Source of the DNA: CAYSRM01 sp964475205
Lineage (GTDB): Bacteria; Verrucomicrobiota; Kiritimatiellia; UBA8416; CAYSRM01
Reading direction: 5' to 3'
Assembly (NCBI GenBank): GCA_964475205.1
Contig: CAYYVQ010000021.1
Span: forward strand, 1 to 38,443
Length of the DNA stretch: 38,443 nt
Of this stretch, positions 1 through 7,173 are shown in pieces; position 1 is the first letter of the stretch, and the number at the start of each line of letters is the position of its first letter. The notes beneath the pieces were generated by a model that was not told the DNA's origin, did not search any database, and saw nothing but the letters and a program-made list of their open reading frames with translations. The translations under genes were made by a program, and so were the position numbers.

Positions 1-4
1 TTGA

Positions 5-223
5 TCACACTTTTTCGAGCAGAAACGGTTCAGAGTATTGGCAGTGTGGGTCGAACCCGTTCGACTGATTGTTTCCGTCCCCTTATCCCATCCTCGTCCC
101 GATCCTTGTCGTTCCCATCCTTGTCCCGATCCTTGTCTCGATCATTATCGACAAAGATCGGGAAAATGATCGTGATAAGGATAAAGAGGATTAAGATCGG
201 GCAAACCCGGTTTGGCCTGCAAT
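5..223. repeat. Dispersed repeat, copy 1 (two 27-bp units)
   Basis: This segment is about 90% identical, in the same orientation, to 27231-27476. Both begin TCACACTTTTTCGAGCAG and end GGTTTGGCCTGCAAT. The middle carries tandem 27-bp units of the type CCATCCTCGTCCCGATCC followed by TTGTCGTTC. This copy has two units and the other has three, which accounts for the length difference of 219 against 246 bases. To the right of the units is an imperfect hairpin: CGATCATT at about 139-146 pairs with AATGATCG at about 165-172. The open frames across it are low-complexity Ser/Arg-rich or, on the other strand, Asp/Arg-rich, and I do not regard them as genes. The window edge may cut its left end. Confidence 0.85.
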
Positions 224-263
224 GGCTGTGCTATGGAACGTTTCTGCCGGAGGAGTGTGAGCA

Positions 264-301
264 ATGCGGGTTAACCTGTCTTTTTGGTCTAACCCCCGCA
301 T
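264..301. repeat. Inverted repeat ATGCGGG...CCCGCAT
   Basis: ATGCGGGTTA (264-273) pairs with TAACCCCCGCAT (290-301), with a two-base bulge. No T-run follows on the plus strand, so it does not look like a terminator. The same CCCGCAT-type termini are seen at 37191-37230 and just left of the large repeat at 27219. This may therefore be the outer end of the repeat that starts at the window edge (inference). Confidence 0.55.
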
Positions 302-323
302 GTTGAAGAATTTAAAGAAGAAC

Positions 324-337
324 CACAATATATTGTG
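324..337. promoter_or_regulatory. NrdR box (predicted operator)
   Basis: CACAATATATTGTG is a perfect 14-bp palindrome. It matches the established NrdR-box consensus acaCwAtATaTwGtgt, the operator of the ATP/dATP-sensing repressor of ribonucleotide reductase genes. It lies 9 bases upstream of a TTGACA -35 element and upstream of nrdD. NrdR boxes usually occur in pairs. A second, weak half-match ending in CTGTGT overlaps the -35 region at about 345-360. nrdR itself is not in the window. Confidence 0.75.
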
Positions 338-346
338 CTTAAAGGC

Positions 347-375
347 TTGACAACCTGTGTAAAGAGTATTAGAAA
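347..375 (+). promoter_or_regulatory. Predicted nrdD operon promoter
   Basis: TTGACA (347-352), a 17-base spacer and TAGAAA (370-375) form a plausible sigma70-type promoter. It sits directly beside the NrdR box at 324-337. The predicted start of transcription is near 382, giving a leader of about 370 nt to nrdD. That leader contains the whole inverted-repeat element at 411-591. No comparably good promoter was found between the element and nrdD. Confidence 0.5.
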
Positions 376-410
376 TTCAACTTGGAACAAGGAATTCAAC
401 GCTGAAGGTT

Positions 411-591
411 TAACCTGACTTATTCATAAACCTTCGTTGGGAGAGTGCACAGGTTGCGGCAGATCAAGGGATTGTAGCAGGAAGCCGGGGGAAGGCGTGT
501 TAGAACACTCCGAGGTCGGCTTTCAAGACAAGTTATTGAGATGTTGTGACATGTGTGCTCGCAGTAGATTGTTCATGAATAAGTCAGGTTA
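411..591. mobile_element. MITE-like element, 181 bp, 17-bp perfect terminal inverted repeats
   Basis: TAACCTGACTTATTCAT (411-427) is exactly reverse-complemented at 575-591. The interior has no reading frame of useful length and is GC-richer than its flanks, so the element is non-autonomous. The termini differ by only two adjacent bases from the TAACCTGATCTATTCAT termini of the shorter elements at 28484, 34880, 36706 and 38374. The outermost TA on each side is compatible with a TA target duplication, as in IS630/Tc1-type transposition (inference). It lies in the predicted nrdD leader. Confidence 0.75.
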
Positions 592-750
592 GGATGCAGG
601 ATACAATGTTTTTTTGTTTCAGGATTAAAAGACCTGCCTGAAACAACATCATTGTCGAGTCCTGATCATGTCGTTTGATGTATGCGGTCTGATATAGCCT
701 GAAGGGCTGAATTTCTTTTTGAAGAATCAATTTTAGCTAGGAGCATTACC

Positions 751-3495
751 ATGTCCAAGGCAACCAACCCTAATTCCGACCGCACTTTGAACTATGGACT
801 TGATGGTTTTCAGAAAAGGTCCGGGCTCATTGTTCCTTTCCGTAAAGAAAAAATAGAGAAGGCAGTTCAACGAGCGGTCGACACTGTTTCAAAAACACTT
901 GAAGCTCCGCTCAGCGAGGATATTGCCAGGCGCACGGCAAACCGGGTGGTAGATCAGCTCAATCGGCCCGGAAGCGAATACTACGTGTATCCTGATTCTG
1001 AAGGCAGAAGAGTTCCGCGAATTGAAGACGTCCAGGATCTGGTTGAAATTCTCCTTGCGGAAAGCGGAGAGACAATGGTTGTGGCAACTTATAAGCGTTA
1101 CCGCAAGAAACGAGAGCTGGCCAGGAAACGTATTCGCGTAAGGGGACAAGCCGAACGTTCCGGAGTGGATGTGACCGATGCAACGCTTCTTCTTGTTGAA
1201 TCGCCGTCGGAAAACATGACGCTGCCCTGGGATCGCAGGCGGATTATCAAGCAGATAATGGAACGCACGGAGCTTTCCCCTGAAATAGCTACAAGCGTGG
1301 CCAAATCCGTTGAGAACTGGGTCATCACCAACAACATGAAGACAATCAATACCACTCTGGTGCGTGAGCTGGTGAACAACGAGCTTGCCGAAAGGGGTTA
1401 TCAACGGCAGCTTCGCGATCTGTCATTATACGGAGCGCCAAAGGATTTTGTGGACAGGCTGATGTTCAGCAAATCAACGGAAAACAGCAATATCGTCAAC
1501 AACAATCCTGAAGCGGTTAATCTTGGTGTGGCTGAATTGATCCTGAAGCAGTGGGCTTTGGATACGATATTTTCCGCAGATGTTAAGAGAGCGCATCATA
1601 CAGGCGCAATACATCTGCATGACCTTGGCTATCCGCACAGGGTATACTGTTCGTCCCACTCTGTTGAATACATCAAGAAATACGGTCTTCAGGGTCTGAT
1701 TAATTTGAATACCGAATCCAGGCCTGCGCGTTCGGCGTCGGTCCTTACCGGGCACCTGAACACCTTTCTGGCGTCAATGCAGGCCAACTACGCCGGTGCG
1801 CTCGGGCTTGCGCATATTAATATTATGTATGCCCCGCTGCTTGAAAACAAGGAATGGAAGGAATACAAGCAGATTGCCCAGGAACTTGTATACAACGGGG
1901 CGCAGAACGCCTTCTCACGAGGCGGTCAGACCCTGTTCCTTGACTTTAACATTCATGCCGGTGTTCCCGGGTATCTCAAAAATGTGCCGGCCATCGGCCC
2001 GGGCGGAAAATACATGCTTCGTAAGCAGGACGGAACAAAGGTTCCCCTGGAGGAAGTCAAGCGGATTGAAGTTGATCCCTCGGGTTATCAGCTCATGGAT
2101 CTGTATCTCAACGAAGGAAGCGTAAGAAGGCTGGTTATGCGGGAAACAGTCTCGAAAGACGGGGAAATCATGCGAGACGCTGAGATCGAAGACGAGCTGA
2201 AGCAATTCGGCGAGTCGATAGTAACTTACGGCGAGTATGCTTGTGAGACGCAGCTTTTCTGCAAGGCTCTTCTTGAGGTATGGGAAGAGGGGGACTGTCA
2301 CGGACGGGTTTTCGAGTTTCCCAAATGTGATTTTCACCTGAGCCGCGAGACCTTTGAGGATCCCGAACAGCACAAGCTTTTCATGCAGGCCTGCAAACTG
2401 GCGGGCACAAACGGTTCGACCTACTTCGTTTTCGACCGTGACGAGGTTACCCTTTCGGCATGTTGCAGGCTGAGAACCACGGTCGAAAGCGACAGGATGT
2501 TGAAACACCCCGAATGCATGAGGTTTTGTGGATTCCAGAACGTTACCGTCAACGTTCCGCAGGCGGCATACCGTGCAGCTCGAAACGGCAGCCGGGATAT
2601 CCTGGATTCTTTCCTGGATGAATTAGACAACACCATGGAACTGGTGGCCACTGCTCACATTGAAAAGAAAAATAGAATAGGCGAAATGATTTCCGAACCG
2701 GGCAAACCGCTTTGGCAGATAGGCCGCACTTCCTGCGATGGGAAGCCTTATGTCGACCTTGATACCTGCACATATATCATAGGTTTGATCGGTCTGAACG
2801 ACGCAGTTAATTTTCTTATAGGCCGGCAGCTCCATGAAAGCAAAGAAGCTGCGCAGCTTGGACTGAGAATCGTGGCGCACATGTACATGAAGACCAAACA
2901 GCTCACAAGAAAATACGGCATGAAATTCACGCTCGAAGAGTCTCCCGCAGAAAGCGCTGCCCGGCGACTGGCGAAAACCGACCTGGTCTACTACAAGAAA
3001 GAAGCCGGCGACATAGTGAAGGGCGAGAACGAAGATATTGCTTACTATACCAACTCAATACACCTTGCGCCTGATGCCGACACGCCGCTGGTCGGACGAA
3101 TTCGGGAACAGGCAAAATACCACAGCCTGATAGAATCCGGCGCAATTACCCACGCTTTTGTGGGAGAAGAGAAACCTTCGGCGCAGTCCATTGCAAAAGT
3201 CATCAAGGAAGTGTTTTTCCGCACGCAATCGGCGCAGCTCACAATTTCTCCCGAATTTACATACTGCAACAACTGCTATCACCAGATGCGGGGCCTGCTT
3301 GAAAAATGCGCGCGTTGCGGGTCGCAGGACGTATTCGGCGAAACCAGGGTGGTAGGATATTTCAGCAAGATAGAAAACTGGAACAAATCAAAAAGATATG
3401 GAGAACTCAAAGACCGGCACAAGGGCCGCTACACCCTGGCAACCGCCAGAGGCAAACAGGTCAAACGGAAGGTATCTGCCTGTTCAGGAGATTAG
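751..3495 (+). CDS. nrdD: Anaerobic (class III) ribonucleoside-triphosphate reductase, large subunit
   Basis: This glycyl-radical enzyme reduces ribonucleoside triphosphates to deoxyribonucleotides under anoxia. The 914 residues start with two ATP-cone-like regions (about 20-120 and 145-240), the allosteric dATP/ATP sites. A long catalytic barrel follows, with GHLNTFLASMQANYAG and a Cys pair at 571-572 that may include the active-site cysteine. The C-terminus has the zinc site C839-x2-C842-x10-C853-x2-C856. After it comes the glycyl-radical motif RVVGYF with Gly869, then a 45-residue basic tail. The ATG is preceded by AGGAG seven bases upstream. It is followed after two bases by a redoxin gene and then nrdG, so the three are one operon. 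The NrdR box at 324-337 predicts repression by NrdR. The 914-residue length exceeds the roughly 700 of E. coli NrdD, mostly because of the N-terminal cone duplication. Confidence 0.95.
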   Translation: MSKATNPNSDRTLNYGLDGFQKRSGLIVPFRKEKIEKAVQRAVDTVSKTLEAPLSEDIARRTANRVVDQLNRPGSEYYVYPDSEGRRVPRIEDVQDLVEILLAESGETMVVATYKRYRKKRELARKRIRVRGQAERSGVDVTDATLLLVESPSENMTLPWDRRRIIKQIMERTELSPEIATSVAKSVENWVITNNMKTINTTLVRELVNNELAERGYQRQLRDLSLYGAPKDFVDRLMFSKSTENSNIVNNNPEAVNLGVAELILKQWALDTIFSADVKRAHHTGAIHLHDLGYPHRVYCSSHSVEYIKKYGLQGLINLNTESRPARSASVLTGHLNTFLASMQANYAGALGLAHINIMYAPLLENKEWKEYKQIAQELVYNGAQNAFSRGGQTLFLDFNIHAGVPGYLKNVPAIGPGGKYMLRKQDGTKVPLEEVKRIEVDPSGYQLMDLYLNEGSVRRLVMRETVSKDGEIMRDAEIEDELKQFGESIVTYGEYACETQLFCKALLEVWEEGDCHGRVFEFPKCDFHLSRETFEDPEQHKLFMQACKLAGTNGSTYFVFDRDEVTLSACCRLRTTVESDRMLKHPECMRFCGFQNVTVNVPQAAYRAARNGSRDILDSFLDELDNTMELVATAHIEKKNRIGEMISEPGKPLWQIGRTSCDGKPYVDLDTCTYIIGLIGLNDAVNFLIGRQLHESKEAAQLGLRIVAHMYMKTKQLTRKYGMKFTLEESPAESAARRLAKTDLVYYKKEAGDIVKGENEDIAYYTNSIHLAPDADTPLVGRIREQAKYHSLIESGAITHAFVGEEKPSAQSIAKVIKEVFFRTQSAQLTISPEFTYCNNCYHQMRGLLEKCARCGSQDVFGETRVVGYFSKIENWNKSKRYGELKDRHKGRYTLATARGKQVKRKVSACSGD

Positions 3496-3497
3496 AA

Positions 3498-3893
3498 ATG
3501 GAGAAAAAATACAAAGTCAGGGTATTTGGCAAGAGTGGCTGCGAGAAATGCGCGGTGCTCAATTCTCGACTAGACAAGGTTCTTAGCCGGGAGCAATGGC
3601 AGGATTTTGAAAAAGAATACATGGATCTTGAGACTGAAGAAGGCCTTGTAGGTCTTTGCAACGCAGAGTGTATCAATCCTCAGCAGATACCCGCGATGAT
3701 GGTCACGGAAATAGATCCTGAATCCGGTTGCTACGAGCCGGTTCATCGAAAGAACCCCGGAGAACCCGATGAAATTTGCGGAAACTCGCGCCTGTATCAA
3801 TATGTCGGGCTGCAGACAGACTACAGCGCTGAAGGAACAGGCGTGATATCTCCCAAAATGATAACGCACGTAATGACCGAAGCAATGTCATGA
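3498..3893 (+). CDS. Glutaredoxin/thioredoxin-like protein of the nrdD operon
   Basis: A 131-residue protein with a thioredoxin-fold N-terminus: beta strand KYKVRVFGKSGCEKC with the redox motif C15-x2-C18, then a cis-Pro-type segment QQIPAMMV. Two further Cys (in GLCNAEC) and a later ICGNSRLYQYVG segment are not typical of small glutaredoxins. The ATG at 3498 lies two bases after the nrdD stop, and the gene overlaps nrdG by four bases (ATGA), which implies translational coupling. Some class III reductases are known to take electrons from a dedicated redoxin rather than formate. The location suggests this protein fills that role here (inference). An upstream in-frame start would lie inside nrdD and is not needed. 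Confidence 0.8.
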   Translation: MEKKYKVRVFGKSGCEKCAVLNSRLDKVLSREQWQDFEKEYMDLETEEGLVGLCNAECINPQQIPAMMVTEIDPESGCYEPVHRKNPGEPDEICGNSRLYQYVGLQTDYSAEGTGVISPKMITHVMTEAMS

Positions 3894-4597
3894 TTCGTTC
3901 GGGCAAGAGTCCGGTTTATGGCCACCTTACCGGACCTTCAATGGTAGATTATTCCGGCCGACTTGCCGCTGTTTTTTTTCTCAGCGGCTGCAATTTCCGC
4001 TGTGGTTTCTGTCATAACCTTCAACTTATGGAATTTCAGGACAGCCGGCTGAGTTGGGCCGGGCTTGACCGGGCCTGTTTATCATTCAGCGAAAACTGGG
4101 TTGATGCTGCCGTGATCAGCGGCGGAGAACCTACGCTGTGCAAAGAACTCCCCGAGCTTATCACCTTTTTCCGTAATCACGGCTGGCGCGTCAAGCTTGA
4201 TACAAACGGCTCAAGGCCGGATATGCTCAAGAAGATCATCGGCGAAATTGACTACGTGGCTATGGATATTAAGACGAGCCTTGAGCGCTATCCTGAAGTT
4301 ACGGGTTGCTCCGACACTCTCCGCATATCAGAATCTATCGATCTGATTATGAACGCCCCTGTAGACTACGAGTTCCGGACAACCGTGATTGAATCTATCC
4401 ATCCGGTTGAAACAATCAAGGAGGCTGTATCCCTGATAAAAGGAGCTCGGCGTTATGTGCTGCAACCATTCGTCCCACAGCCGGGTCTGCCCGACCCATC
4501 AATGGAAACGCTGCAGCGCACCTCGCCCGATTATATGCAAAAACTTGCCGGGACAATCGCCGGACAGGTCCAGGAAGCGCTTATCCGCGGGGAATAA
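3890..4597 (+). CDS. nrdG: Anaerobic ribonucleotide reductase activating protein (radical SAM)
   Basis: This 235-residue radical SAM enzyme would install the glycyl radical on NrdD. The 4Fe-4S/SAM motif C34-x3-C38-x2-C41 reads SGCNFRCGFCHN. It is followed by the SAM-contacting GGEPTL segment and, later, KLDTNGSRPD and AMDIKTS. The ATG overlaps the redoxin stop as ATGA. It has the YxGxxSMVDYSGRLAAVFFLSGC start typical of pyruvate-formate-lyase/NrdD activases of the shorter class without extra ferredoxin clusters. The alternative reading, as an activase for another glycyl radical enzyme, is unlikely given nrdD two genes upstream. Confidence 0.88.
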   Translation: MIRSGKSPVYGHLTGPSMVDYSGRLAAVFFLSGCNFRCGFCHNLQLMEFQDSRLSWAGLDRACLSFSENWVDAAVISGGEPTLCKELPELITFFRNHGWRVKLDTNGSRPDMLKKIIGEIDYVAMDIKTSLERYPEVTGCSDTLRISESIDLIMNAPVDYEFRTTVIESIHPVETIKEAVSLIKGARRYVLQPFVPQPGLPDPSMETLQRTSPDYMQKLAGTIAGQVQEALIRGE

Positions 4598-4657
4598 TTC
4601 CAGAACGACCGTGTAGTACAGAATGATATGCCGTTGGGCTATATGCAGATGAGGCAA

Positions 4658-5536
4658 TCACCTCTTGTCCAGCATTGCGCGTAGAGCGCGTATGTGATCA
4701 GGCGTGGTACCGCAGCATCCTCCGATGATCCTTGCTCCTGCTTCCAGAACCGGCACAGCGTTTTCCGCCATTTGTTCAGGTGTTTCGGGGAAGACATCTA
4801 CACCGCCTTTATTTACGGGCATTCCGGCATTTGCATGAACCAATATAGGCGTTTGACCGGCTACAGGCGACATAGTGTCTACAATGTGAGCCATTCGTTC
4901 CATACCGTTTCCGCAGTTTGTTCCCACTATATCGGCGCCGGAACGCAGCATCTCCTCAGCCATTTGCCGGGGCGAGACGCCCATCATGGTTCTGTAATCC
5001 CCTCGCACGGTCTGTTCAAAAGTGAAAGTGACGATTATTTCCAGTTTTGTATTTTCCTTTGCCGCCCGGACGGCGAGGCGGGCTTCTTCAAGATCGGCCA
5101 TGGTTTCAATACAACACGCGTCAGAGCCGCCTTTTTCAAGAGCAATAACCTGATCCTTGAAAGCGTCGTAAACCTCTTCGTTAGTAACCTCGCCCATCAT
5201 CACAATTTTTCCGGTAGGCCCTACCGAAGCTATTACTAAGTGATCGGGGCCCGCTGCTTTCCTCGATATTGAAGCGGCTTCTTCATTGATTTCAGCAACA
5301 CGGTCAGCCGCATCGAAATGCTCCAGCTTGAAACGGGTCGCGCCGAAACTGTTGGTCTGGATCATATCCGATCCGGCGTTAATATAGGAACGGGCGACCT
5401 CAAGCGTTTCTTCCCTGCGGTTCAGGCACCATAATTCGGGACACTCTCCTATTTTAAGACCCCGGCTTTGCAAAGACGTCCCCCATGCCCCGTCGGAAAG
5501 AAGAACCTGTTTGCGCGCTCGTTCAGCAATGCTCAT
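4658..5536 (-). CDS. Homocysteine S-methyltransferase domain protein
   Basis: A 292-residue protein with the complete homocysteine-binding barrel of the MetH N-terminus/BHMT/MmuM family. The zinc ligands are visible as C208 in VGTNCGNG and the pair C274-C275 in GGCCGTTPDH. The N-terminal LLSDGAWGTSLQ and IQTNSFGATRFKL segments are also family signatures. It contains no folate, cobalamin or activation domain. It could be the detached first module of a split methionine synthase or use another methyl donor, and the window does not decide this. A good Shine-Dalgarno (AAGGAG) precedes the ATG. It is the last gene of the dtxR-feoAB-memo-thyX run, 10 bases after thyX. Confidence 0.88.
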   Translation of the reverse strand: MSIAERARKQVLLSDGAWGTSLQSRGLKIGECPELWCLNRREETLEVARSYINAGSDMIQTNSFGATRFKLEHFDAADRVAEINEEAASISRKAAGPDHLVIASVGPTGKIVMMGEVTNEEVYDAFKDQVIALEKGGSDACCIETMADLEEARLAVRAAKENTKLEIIVTFTFEQTVRGDYRTMMGVSPRQMAEEMLRSGADIVGTNCGNGMERMAHIVDTMSPVAGQTPILVHANAGMPVNKGGVDVFPETPEQMAENAVPVLEAGARIIGGCCGTTPDHIRALRAMLDKR

Positions 5537-5546
5537 ACTATACTCC

Positions 5547-6152
5547 TTAGTCCTTAACCTGTTCGGTTTTCCCTGCCATTTGCATTATATCGTCGAAGAC
5601 TGCGGGCGCTTTTTTATGAAGCGCCTGAAGCATCATGGTCGCAGCCGTACGGATTTCCCATTGTGCATGAGGACTGCAACGCAGCTTGAATATATGCCTG
5701 AATTCGCGGAAGTTTGCTGAAACAACAATCTCCGTGGCGCAGGCATTGGGCAACACGAACCTTGCATCCTCGTTTTTCAGTCCGCGATCCTTCCACTTCA
5801 TGTACATAGCGCCGATTTGTTCCATGTCTTTTTTAAAGTCCGCTGCGTCTTCTTTCTTAACCGCGGGCGGCATTACATATTCAAAGTCCCCCTCTGCAAC
5901 ATATCGCTGGCTCTTCTGGGAAACCGACATGAGCCTGTGCCGCACAAGTTGATGCGTCATGGCCCGGGAGCATCCGCAAATGCGGAAGGTGGCATACGCA
6001 TGCTCCAGGGGCGATTCGTGACCCATCTGGATGAGCCTCAAGAGCAGTTTATTGTTCTTGTTCCCTGTTCCCGAGCTTTGGTAACACGTGCGCGCAGCCG
6101 CTTCAATTACCTCCTCGGGATTCGGGGTTATCGCGACCAGTTCTACTTCCAC
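5547..6152 (-). CDS. thyX: FAD-dependent thymidylate synthase
   Basis: ThyX makes dTMP from dUMP using methylenetetrahydrofolate and reduced FAD. The ThyX signature spans R71-Y84, reading RHRLMSVSQKSQRY. It is close to the consensus RHRxxSxNxxSxRY, with Ser in the usual Asn position. Other family segments are the N-terminal ARTCYQSS, LEHAYATF and, near the C-terminus, ANFREFRHIFKLRCSPHAQWEIR. At 201 residues it is slightly shorter than many homologues, but all core segments are present. Translation starts at GTG with AAGGAG about 10 bases upstream. It sits between the MEMO-like gene and the homocysteine methyltransferase. Both thyX and methionine synthesis draw on one-carbon folate. Confidence 0.93.
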   Translation of the reverse strand: MEVELVAITPNPEEVIEAAARTCYQSSGTGNKNNKLLLRLIQMGHESPLEHAYATFRICGCSRAMTHQLVRHRLMSVSQKSQRYVAEGDFEYVMPPAVKKEDAADFKKDMEQIGAMYMKWKDRGLKNEDARFVLPNACATEIVVSANFREFRHIFKLRCSPHAQWEIRTAATMMLQALHKKAPAVFDDIMQMAGKTEQVKD

Positions 6153-6158
6153 TTCTTT

Positions 6159-7151
6159 CTAATCTCCTTTCTCTGTCTCAGGATCCTGCCTGGCGCTTAC
6201 AAAAAGAACCGAGCAATAGCCCACTACCGATTTACTGCCGCGTTTCGGGCTGTCGCCCGAGTTGGCATATTGCAGAAACTGTATTCGGTTTGCGCCCTTT
6301 TTACGGGCCACATTCATTGCGGCGCAAACCCCTCCCCGCGCGCACATGGCAGTTTGCAACCCGGGGTATGGTTTTCTTTCCTGTTTACGCAGGTGCAATA
6401 GAAGCTTTTCAACATTCAACGACTGCATTGCCTTGATTGTGGATTTATCAACAACTGAAGCCGTTTTATGCGACGGGTAATGGGAAAGGTCCGTGCTTGC
6501 AAGCGTCAGCGTTTTTTTGTTGCCGGAAGCTTCCACGATTGCATCCGCCAGTATTTCGATGTTTTCCTGTGAAGGAGTTCCGAAAAGCACCGGCACAATT
6601 TTGAAATCCTTCTTCAGCGCCTGGAGAAAGGGAAGCTGAACTTCGATTGTGTGATCCCTGGCGTAGGCGGAAGCGCTGAAGACAATATCTTTATCGGCAT
6701 TGACCAACCTTTGCGCCAATTTGGTGTCTACAGGCGTTTTTCCAAGCGGCGTCTCAAAATAATCGTGTGGAGCTATCAGCGCTACGACGTTTTGAAAGGT
6801 GTCATGTCCTATGATTATTACAGTATCAAAATCGGCTTTCGCCAGCATTTTATGCGTGTGGGCTGCAACGCTGCCTGAATACACATAACCTGCGTGAGGA
6901 GCCACGGCCCCGCATATTTTTCCCGCGGATTCATGAGACACACCGGCTGCCATTTTCTGGATTTTATCGCGCAGCTTTTCTTTGTTTCCGGGATAGAAGG
7001 AACCTGCAAAGCGTGCGGCGCGAATATTAGTTTGGTCTGCTTCGACAGAAGCTTTTCCTTCTTTTCCGTACACGACACAGGGCAAAGAAAACGTGGCCAC
7101 ACCAAGGAGCATAATTCCGGCCAACAAGCTGATTTTCCGGTAACAATTCAT
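6159..7151 (-). CDS. MEMO1-family protein (AmmeMemoRadiSam protein B type), probably exported
   Basis: A 330-residue MEMO/extradiol-dioxygenase-like protein. The core begins at ARFAGSFYPGNKEKL and keeps the predicted metal-site positions: His in APHAGYVYSG, His in IIGHDTF, and the TDLSHYP and MCARGGVCAAM segments that match the third ligand region of human MEMO1. MEMO1 is reported to bind copper/iron. The first 33 residues form a basic start plus a hydrophobic stretch, giving a likely signal peptide, which is unusual for the family. The two usual partners, AMMECR1 and a radical SAM protein, are not in the window. A TTG at 7163 is an alternative start, but ATG at 7151 is preferred. It follows feoB by about 20 bases, so a metal-related role is plausible (inference). 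Confidence 0.85.
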   Translation of the reverse strand: MNCYRKISLLAGIMLLGVATFSLPCVVYGKEGKASVEADQTNIRAARFAGSFYPGNKEKLRDKIQKMAAGVSHESAGKICGAVAPHAGYVYSGSVAAHTHKMLAKADFDTVIIIGHDTFQNVVALIAPHDYFETPLGKTPVDTKLAQRLVNADKDIVFSASAYARDHTIEVQLPFLQALKKDFKIVPVLFGTPSQENIEILADAIVEASGNKKTLTLASTDLSHYPSHKTASVVDKSTIKAMQSLNVEKLLLHLRKQERKPYPGLQTAMCARGGVCAAMNVARKKGANRIQFLQYANSGDSPKRGSKSVVGYCSVLFVSARQDPETEKGD

Positions 7152-7173
7152 AATTTTTAACAAGTCCGATTTT

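Noticed and set aside
1..306. Open frame of 101 codons at the left edge
   Set aside because: It is low-complexity Ser/Arg sequence generated by the 27-bp repeat units, it begins at the window edge, and the second repeat copy does not preserve it as a gene.
4694..5239. 181-codon frame opposite the homocysteine methyltransferase
   Set aside because: A shadow of a gene with clear family motifs on the other strand, and without recognisable protein features.
5537..5546. SAM or cobalamin riboswitch before the homocysteine methyltransferase
   Set aside because: Only 10 bases separate the gene from thyX, so there is no room for a leader.
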